DNA of 64,000 bases from Pseudomonas paeninsulae (GTDB lineage Bacteria > Pseudomonadota > Gammaproteobacteria > Pseudomonadales > Pseudomonadaceae). The stretch lies in the NCBI RefSeq assembly GCF_035621475.1, contig NZ_CP141799.1, positions 3,646,501 through 3,710,500 of the forward strand, read 5' to 3'. Made by a program: the position numbers and the translations under genes. The notes below the pieces were generated by a model. The model saw nothing but the letters and a program-made list of their open reading frames with translations. It had not been told where the DNA came from and ran no database searches. Numbering within the stretch: position 1 is the first letter of the stretch; every line of letters starts with the position of its first letter. This document shows positions 59,180-64,000 of this stretch, piece after piece.

Positions 59180-59941
59180 TTAAAAGCGCACTACATCCAG
59201 ATTGCCGTCCGTCCCCGCAATGCCCGACTGGCCGGTCTGACCGGAGCGCCCATCACCGGCATGCGCCGTGCTGTACAGCCAGCAGCCCTTGCTCGCGCCA
59301 CCGGCCCCAGCGTTCCCGCCATTGCCGGCGGCGCCACCAGCGCCGCCATCGAGGAGTACCTGCAGCCGCTGCAGGGGAAAGTCCAGCGGCACTTCCAGGC
59401 GCACCTGGGCACCCCGGGCGCCGACCTGGCCATCGCCACCGTTCAACCCATCATGACCGCGACTGGCCTGACCCCAGGTACAGCCACCCGGTTTGCCATC
59501 CGCACCATCCAGGCCGGAGTAACCTGGTGCTCCTATGCCACCTCGAGCATCGACCAAGAGGGCCTCGGTCACCACGCTCACCAGGCGAAGGCTCAGCGTA
59601 CGGCCCGGCAATGCCGGTTGCAGGAACGAACCTGGGGCACCACGCACGCTGATCTGCGCGCCGGCAGCGACCTCACCGCGCTCCACGGTCAGACGAAATG
59701 CCTGCTCACCAGGTGCAACGGCAATCCGCGCGCCACGTCCCAGGCGCAGCTCCGCGACATGCATGTCAGTCAGCCCGGACGGAATCAGCAAGGTGCCATG
59801 ATCGGCGATGTGCAAACGCTCCACCCGCAACACGCTGGTTGTCGCCGGCAAGCGCAGCAAGGTATGCGGCTGCACATCGATCAGGCTCTGCGCCAATGCC
59901 AGCGGGCTACAGAGTGAGGCCAGCAGCAACAGGCTACGCAT
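59180..59941 (-). CDS. Secreted glycine-rich, collagen-like protein
   Basis: The 253-residue protein has a signal peptide (MRSLLLLASLCSPLALA). The N-terminal half (about 20-145) has regular beta-strand sequence. A Gly-X-Y-like, glycine-rich region follows (GGIGAPGYSGLDGADGKPGG, then GHDGLNGGDGQVGARGAQ, then GGAGGAAGNGGNAGAGGASKG). Two cysteines flank the glycine-rich stretches. The ATG overlaps the end of the DUF1145 gene by eight bases, so the two are cotranscribed. Function is not recognised; a surface or envelope role is likely. Confidence 0.78.
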   Translation of the reverse strand: MRSLLLLASLCSPLALAQSLIDVQPHTLLRLPATTSVLRVERLHIADHGTLLIPSGLTDMHVAELRLGRGARIAVAPGEQAFRLTVERGEVAAGAQISVRGAPGSFLQPALPGRTLSLRLVSVVTEALLVDARGGIGAPGYSGLDGADGKPGGCTWGQASRGHDGLNGGDGQVGARGAQVRLEVPLDFPLQRLQVLLDGGAGGAAGNGGNAGAGGASKGCWLYSTAHAGDGRSGQTGQSGIAGTDGNLDVVRF

Positions 59942-60239
59942 GTTCGATCTCCAACTGCGCCAGCTCCGCGCTCACCGGTTGCGCCGGTGCCGATGACAAC
60001 CCCTGCAAGTGAAAAATGCCGAACAGTAAAATCTGTACGCGCTCGAGCCCCAGCCGAGTACGCCCGCTCACGCGCTCATTGAATAGCCACAACTCCAGCC
60101 CATGGATCAGCACAAGCACAGCACCCGCCAGATTCAGCAGCAGTGCGAAAGGTTGCGCGAACGGATCGATCAGATTGGCCAAGACCACGCCCCAAAATAT
60201 CGCGGTCAGCACTTTCCCCAGCCCCAACAAGATTTTCAT
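59934..60239 (-). CDS. DUF1145-family membrane protein
   Basis: A 101-residue protein, MKILLGLGKVLTAIFWGVVLANLIDPFAQPFALLLNLAGAVLVLIHGLELWLF, with two spans in the typical DUF1145 layout followed by NERVSGRTRLGLERVQILLFGIFHL. Function is unknown. It overlaps the collagen-like gene, and AGGGGCGGAC upstream is a plausible RBS. Confidence 0.85.
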   Translation of the reverse strand: MKILLGLGKVLTAIFWGVVLANLIDPFAQPFALLLNLAGAVLVLIHGLELWLFNERVSGRTRLGLERVQILLFGIFHLQGLSSAPAQPVSAELAQLEIEHA

Positions 60240-60371
60240 GTCCGCCCCTGGCAGTTTTTTTGGTCCGCCGCACCTTAACTGCTTTGCGCCGGGCTAGCAA
60301 AAACTGCAGAGGCCTGCCGCCGCGCCAGATACATGGCCGGTCAACGACCGGCCCGCATTAGGCAACGTCGG

Positions 60372-61103
60372 CTACGGCCGCACTTCGACCGCGGCCTCGA
60401 CCCTTCGGTTGATAGCGCGTCCAGACTCGGTGTTGTTGTCGGCAACCGGCCGTGATTCGCCATAACCTACCGCCGAGACCCGCCCGGTTCCGATGCCATG
60501 TTGCTCGACCAATACATCACGCACGGCATTGGCACGCCGCTCGGACAGCCCCTGGTTATAGGCATCGGAGCCAACGGCATCAGTGTGTCCCTCGACAGTC
60601 GTGGTGGTCTGCGGATACTGCTTCATCAAGTCAGCGAGACTTTTGATATCGGCATAACTGCCTTCCTTGACGACCGACTTGTCAAAATCGAACTTGACGT
60701 CCAGCTCGACGCGAACCGGCATTGCAGGTTCATCAGGTTCAATCACTTGCGCGGGACTCGCGTACTCTGGGAGTGGGCAGCCATTGTGGCGCACCGGAGT
60801 ATTGGGCGGTGTATCGGGACAACGGTCGCGACGATCAAACACGCCGTCGCCGTCCTGGTCACCGTCCTGGGCATAGCAAATAATGCTGCCTATAACCGCA
60901 CCGGCCACGGCACCACCTGCTGCCCAAGCCGAACTTTCGATTGCGCCCAGGCCACCACCGGCCAGACCACCAATCGCACTGCACAAGGGCCAGTTCCCCT
61001 GGTTAAGCGCCGCGTCTCCCGTACTGGAAGTCGTGACACAACCAGAAAGAACACTACTGGCCAAGAGAAGGGGAAAAGCAACTCTGAAGAGTCTGGTTCT
61101 CAT
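60372..61103 (-). CDS. OmpA-family lipoprotein with thrombospondin-type repeat
   Basis: The 243-residue protein has a lipoprotein signal (LLLASSVLSGC), a glycine zipper (SAIGGLAGGGLGAIESSAWAAGGAVAGAVIGSIIC) and a short calcium-binding thrombospondin type 3-like segment (DGDQDGDGVFDRRDRCPDTPPNTPVRHNGCP). An OmpA domain follows (KFDFDKSVVKEGSYADIKSLADLMKQYPQTTTTVEGHTDAVGSDAYNQGLSERRANAVRDVLVEQHGIGTGRVSAVGYGESRPVADNNTESGRAINRRVE). It is a close paralogue of 61208, 100 bases downstream of it. Its RBS AGGAG lies in a strong hairpin at 61111. Confidence 0.92.
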   Translation of the reverse strand: MRTRLFRVAFPLLLASSVLSGCVTTSSTGDAALNQGNWPLCSAIGGLAGGGLGAIESSAWAAGGAVAGAVIGSIICYAQDGDQDGDGVFDRRDRCPDTPPNTPVRHNGCPLPEYASPAQVIEPDEPAMPVRVELDVKFDFDKSVVKEGSYADIKSLADLMKQYPQTTTTVEGHTDAVGSDAYNQGLSERRANAVRDVLVEQHGIGTGRVSAVGYGESRPVADNNTESGRAINRRVEAAVEVRP

Positions 61104-61110
61104 GGCGGAT

Positions 61111-61147
61111 CTCCTGTGTCACCGGCGCACTGCCGGTAACACAGGAG
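61111..61147 (-). promoter_or_regulatory. Hairpin sequestering the RBS of the OmpA gene at 60372
   Basis: On the minus strand CTCCTGTGTTACCGGC and GCCGGTGACACAGGAG pair at 15 of 16 positions around AGTGC. The 3' arm ends with AGGAG, the Shine-Dalgarno eight bases before ATG 61103, and the 5' arm begins with its complement CTCCT. This would block ribosome entry when folded. Confidence 0.6.
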
Positions 61148-61176
61148 TTAAGTCGCCCCCTCGGGATAGTACAAGC

Positions 61177-61194
61177 GCGCCCTCGTGAGGGCGC
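61177..61194 (-). terminator. Stem-loop after the OmpA gene at 61208
   Basis: GCGCCCTC and GAGGGCGC form a perfect 8-bp stem just after the stop of the upstream OmpA gene. The following sequence GCTTGTACT is only weakly T-rich. Confidence 0.5.
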
Positions 61195-61207
61195 ATGATG
61201 AAAGTAG

Positions 61208-61846
61208 TTAAGGCCGCGCCTCGACTTCAGCCTCGACTCGACGGTTGATCGCGCGTCCGGCATCGGTTGCGTTGTCGGCAACCGGTCGAGTTTCGCCATA
61301 ACCTACTGCGTTGACACGACTACCTCCCACACCATACTGGTTGACCAACACATCGCGAACGGCGTTGGCACGACGCTCGGATAGCCCCTGGTTGTAAGTA
61401 TCGGTACCGACGGAGTCGGTATGCCCTTCAACCACGGTGGTGGTTTGCGGGAATTGCGCCATGAAGTCTGCAAGGTTTTTGATGTCGGCAAAACTGCCTT
61501 CCTTCACTTGAGCCTTGTCGAAATCGAACTTCACATCCAGTTCGACACGAACAGCTTCTGCGACTGGTTCAGGCATGACAGGCTCCTCGACCATCACCTC
61601 CTCGACCATCACCATTTCTTGCGCTCCGGCGCCATGCACCCAGCAATAGGCTGCCGCCATGCCGGCACCGACCAACGCGCCACCACCCGCCCAGGTAGAG
61701 CTCTCAATCGCGCCCAGTGCCGCGCCACCCACGCCACCGACTGCCGCACACATCGGCCAATCGGTTTTCTGCAAGCCGGCGCAGCCCGTCAAGAAGCTGG
61801 TCGCCAGAATCAGGGGTACAGCGTTCCTTACGATGCTCATATGCAT
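61208..61846 (-). CDS. OmpA-family lipoprotein
   Basis: The 212-residue protein has a lipoprotein signal (LILATSFLTGC), a glycine zipper (AAVGGVGGAALGAIESSTWAGGGALVGAGMAAAYC) and a low-complexity acidic linker with repeated MVEE units. The OmpA domain is EGHTDSVGTDTYNQGLSERRANAVRDVLVNQYGVGGSRVNAVGYGETRPVADNATDAGRAINRRVE. It lacks the thrombospondin-like segment of its paralogue at 60372; the OmpA halves are nearly identical, so the pair arose by tandem duplication. GGAGATATGC lies before the start. MHMSIV or MSIV may be the true start. Confidence 0.92.
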   Translation of the reverse strand: MHMSIVRNAVPLILATSFLTGCAGLQKTDWPMCAAVGGVGGAALGAIESSTWAGGGALVGAGMAAAYCWVHGAGAQEMVMVEEVMVEEPVMPEPVAEAVRVELDVKFDFDKAQVKEGSFADIKNLADFMAQFPQTTTVVEGHTDSVGTDTYNQGLSERRANAVRDVLVNQYGVGGSRVNAVGYGETRPVADNATDAGRAINRRVEAEVEARP

Positions 61847-62002
61847 ATCTCCAGTGGGAATCGGACCAAAACCGATACTTATGGAGTAAAGACCTCCGTT
61901 TTAGAATCCGCCAGAGTTGATTTACTTACCCGGCAAGAATGATGGCGCTAGGCCTACACGCAGCCACACGTTAGTCTTTTCAGAACCGATCGAGGATTAT
62001 CG

Positions 62003-62500
62003 ATGACTGAGCGCATTTCTTCCCGCACGCCACAACAAGCGCTGGCTGCTCTACTGGAACGTTACTCCCCCAGCCGCCTGCTTTTGATAGGCGCCAGCGA
62101 ACTGCCAGCACTGGCCGCTTTTCAGGCCGCGCATGCCGATTGCCAGGTCGCACACGCCGCCGCAGGTGCCCTGCCGGCCGAACTGGCCGCACAACGGTTC
62201 GACCTGGCGCTGGTCGTCGACTGCCTCGAACACCTGCCCAAACGCACGGGACTGGAGCTGCTCGGCGGCATCCGCAATCTGAATGCCAGCCGCCTGGCGG
62301 TGCTGGTCGACCTGCAGGCCTGCGCCTGGCAGGACACCGATTTCTTTGCCCTGGCCCTGCAGTCCAGCGAGCGCTTTCAGCGGGGGGAACAGACCCTGAG
62401 CCTGTTCACCTACGACCTGCTCGACTACAAACAGGTACCCGACTGGCTGAATGCCAAGTTCTGGGCCAACCCGGAAAACTTTGGCAAATACTGGTGGTAA
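62003..62500 (+). CDS. DUF6231-like protein with a methyltransferase-type fold
   Basis: The 165-residue protein begins [82 protein letters not shown] and LAVLVDLQ follow the order of a class I methyltransferase, but the SAM-binding GxGxG loop is degenerate. It is probably a divergent or inactive relative. GGATTATCG lies before ATG 62003. It ends five bases before ychJ and is probably cotranscribed with it. Confidence 0.8.
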   Translation: MTERISSRTPQQALAALLERYSPSRLLLIGASELPALAAFQAAHADCQVAHAAAGALPAELAAQRFDLALVVDCLEHLPKRTGLELLGGIRNLNASRLAVLVDLQACAWQDTDFFALALQSSERFQRGEQTLSLFTYDLLDYKQVPDWLNAKFWANPENFGKYWW

Positions 62501-62505
62501 GCCAC

Positions 62506-62994
62506 ATGACGACAGTCAATGCCGAGACCCTGCCAAGCTGCCCGTGCGGCAGTGGCGACTCACTCAGCGAGTGCTGCGGCCGCTACCATGCCGGGCTGCC
62601 GGCACCGAGCGCCGAACTGCTCATGCGTTCACGCTACAGTGCCTATGTCCTGGGACTGGTCGACTACCTGCTGGCGACCACCCTGGCGGCACAACAGCCG
62701 AGCCTGGATCGCGCCGCCATCAGCGCCTGGAGCCTGCAAAGCACCTGGCTTGGCCTCGACGTCGAAACCACTGAAGTCCTGGGCGGCCAGCCGGAACATG
62801 CATTCGTGACCTTTACCGCGCGCTGGCACGATAGCGGCGGCGAACATGCCCACCGCGAACGCTCAGCCTTCGTCCAGCACAAGGGCCAGTGGTACTTTAT
62901 CGATCCTACGGTGGCGCTACAGGCTGGTCGCAATGACCCCTGCCCTTGCGGCAGTGGACAGAAATTCAAGAAATGTTGTGCGGGCTTTGTCTGA
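62506..62994 (+). CDS. ychJ: YchJ-family protein with SEC-C metal-binding motifs
   Basis: A 162-residue protein. SEC-C-type motifs occur at both ends: [17 protein letters not shown] near the start and [16 protein letters not shown] at the end. The central YchJ domain contains [26 protein letters not shown] and [15 protein letters not shown] motifs bind zinc and are shared with SecA. YchJ proteins are conserved but uncharacterised. ATG 62506 follows the preceding gene by five bases, so the two genes form an operon. Confidence 0.92.
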   Translation: MTTVNAETLPSCPCGSGDSLSECCGRYHAGLPAPSAELLMRSRYSAYVLGLVDYLLATTLAAQQPSLDRAAISAWSLQSTWLGLDVETTEVLGGQPEHAFVTFTARWHDSGGEHAHRERSAFVQHKGQWYFIDPTVALQAGRNDPCPCGSGQKFKKCCAGFV

Positions 62995-63249
62995 AACAAA
63001 ACGCATCAGACCGATCCGTGCAGGCCATAACACAATCCAGTTGCGCTAATTGACCACCTCCCTCGTTTGCTGCACACCAGGTGCTCGGCGCGTAGCGCGG
63101 GGAGCGCGGGGAAAATCCGGCAGTGGCGCTGCAGACTGCAGCCCCCCGTATTTCATCCACGCGACCCAAAAGCCCGCACTCACCTTTAGTCAACGGCCCT
63201 GCGCGCCTGCCGGGCGCGGCGACAAGGCCGGGAGCTAACCCGGTTCGAC

Positions 63250-63807
63250 CTATTCCTGTAATTTCAAATGGGATACGTCTGGCGGTGGTGCGGCAGGTGC
63301 GGCCTTTATCTCACCCATGTCGCTGCCGGCAGGCGCCAGACTGAATTGCGCCAGATCGAGAGGCGGTGCTTGCGCCGCAGGCTTGTCATCTTGCAGGTCC
63401 TCACCGAGTGGGGCGATTTCAAAATCTGGCGCATCGACCTCGGAGAACGCCGCCATATACTCATCCCGCGGCAGCACTTTCAGCCGCTTTCCGGCCGGCG
63501 TCTGCGGGATTGTAGCCGGCACAGCTTCGGCCGCTGCAACGGCAGGCGCCGCTGCCAATTCAATCGCTTCGATCTCTTCCGCCATGTCCCTCACTTCGAC
63601 CAGAGCACCGGCGCGCAGCAAGCTGCTGCGATATTTCTCCGCGCCAGCCGCATCCAGATTGTTCTTGATCACAATGCGCCGCCCAGAAAACAGCAAGGCA
63701 ATACGCTGAGCATCGGCCTGGAACAACTTGGCCAGATTGGCTTTCACCGACTCCAGCTGCGTCCCCGCCACTAGCTGGCCGGCAAAGGCGATCTCATAAC
63801 GAACCAT
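63250..63807 (-). CDS. Conserved protein of unknown function
   Basis: The 185-residue protein has an N-terminal folded part (MVRYEIAFAGQLVAGTQLESVKANLAKLFQADAQRIALLFSGRRIVIKNNLDAAGAEKYRSSLLRAGALVEVRDM). A long alanine/proline-rich, probably disordered part follows, ending PPPDVSHLKLQE. I associate the N-terminal segment with conserved Pseudomonas proteins, but know no function. AGGAGTGTGACC lies before ATG 63807. The gene is divergent from the partial lipoprotein gene at 63920. Confidence 0.82.
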   Translation of the reverse strand: MVRYEIAFAGQLVAGTQLESVKANLAKLFQADAQRIALLFSGRRIVIKNNLDAAGAEKYRSSLLRAGALVEVRDMAEEIEAIELAAAPAVAAAEAVPATIPQTPAGKRLKVLPRDEYMAAFSEVDAPDFEIAPLGEDLQDDKPAAQAPPLDLAQFSLAPAGSDMGEIKAAPAAPPPDVSHLKLQE

Positions 63808-63919
63808 GGTCACACTCCTGTCTTCATCGGCGCCCAGTATGGCGCAGGTTTTTTTACCCTCACAACACGTTGCAGCCAAGCACCTGCTTGTTACACTGAC
63901 GCGTCCTTTGGAGTATGAA

Positions 63920-64000
63920 ATGTTTTCCCAGGCGCTAACTATAAGAATTCTCAGCCTATTAATGTTTTTCGGCCTGTTTTCCAGCATCGGCGGATGTTCC
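63920..64000 (+). CDS. N-terminus of a lipoprotein gene (partial)
   Basis: The frame MFSQALTIRILSLLMFFGLFSSIGGCS runs off the right edge. It looks like a lipoprotein signal with lipobox IGGC. TTTGGAGTATGAA before the ATG gives a GGAG RBS. Everything beyond 27 residues is outside the window, so no function can be assigned. Confidence 0.7.
   Translation, partial: MFSQALTIRILSLLMFFGLFSSIGGCS

Overview
This window looks like a chromosomal segment of a Pseudomonas-type gammaproteobacterium. It is GC-rich and carries a complete Mrp (Mnh/Sha) antiporter operon, pdxH, dinG, ppiC, slyB, a second YebC-family protein, many small secreted or lipoprotein genes of Pseudomonas type, a RAYT transposase with its REP palindromes, and a class I polyhydroxybutyrate locus of the phaB-phaA-phaC type. 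I cannot name the species from the sequence alone.

Layout. Positions 1-6.4 kb are an accessory, defence-like block. It holds the end of an unidentified gene (probably a methyltransferase), a Vsr endonuclease and an EcoRII-type restriction enzyme on the plus strand. A 1192-residue fusion (methyltransferase, phospholipase D-like nuclease, SF2 helicase, DUF3427 and S24/LexA-like domains) runs convergently to them, and a Phd/ParE-type toxin-antitoxin pair follows. Positions 6.5-11.7 kb hold the RAYT gene, a PAS-GAF-GGDEF cyclase, a GNAT protein and a NUDIX gene broken by an IS1182-family element with a CTAG target duplication. Positions 11.9-23.8 kb carry a Tat-exported dioxygenase, the PHB locus (phaR, phasin, phaB, a collapsed phaA and phaC), a truncated haemoglobin, a 13-residue-repeat secreted protein, a CAP-domain protein and a sterol-desaturase-like enzyme. 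Decayed copies of several of these genes are scattered among them. Positions 24-34.5 kb hold small stress or redox genes, a second GGDEF protein, a second CAP protein and a compact LapA-like RTX/vWA adhesin. Positions 35-46.4 kb are mainly housekeeping and transport genes (ppiC, a CMD protein, two DMT exporters, UspA, a YebC paralogue, a PLP enzyme). Positions 46.6-52.3 kb are the Mrp operon on the minus strand. Positions 52.7-64 kb carry slyB, pdxH, three OmpA-like proteins, a serine hydrolase, dinG, ychJ and neighbours.

Two themes stand out. First, the region is a graveyard of collapsed genes. Remnants of phaA, a TauE/SafE exporter and a CAP protein keep the two gene ends but have lost the middle. 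Three further remnants keep the 3' end of a trHb gene, a desaturase gene and a small unknown gene whose intact paralogues are in the same window. All but the phaA and TauE/SafE remnants lie on the minus strand. Second, several regulatory structures can be seen directly: a PhaR-operator-like palindrome in the phasin promoter, a hairpin that captures the Shine-Dalgarno of an OmpA-family gene, and a 16-bp perfect inverted repeat just ahead of the Mrp operon. Three families of dispersed palindromes and one MITE-like element also occur. No rRNA, tRNA or CRISPR array was recognised.
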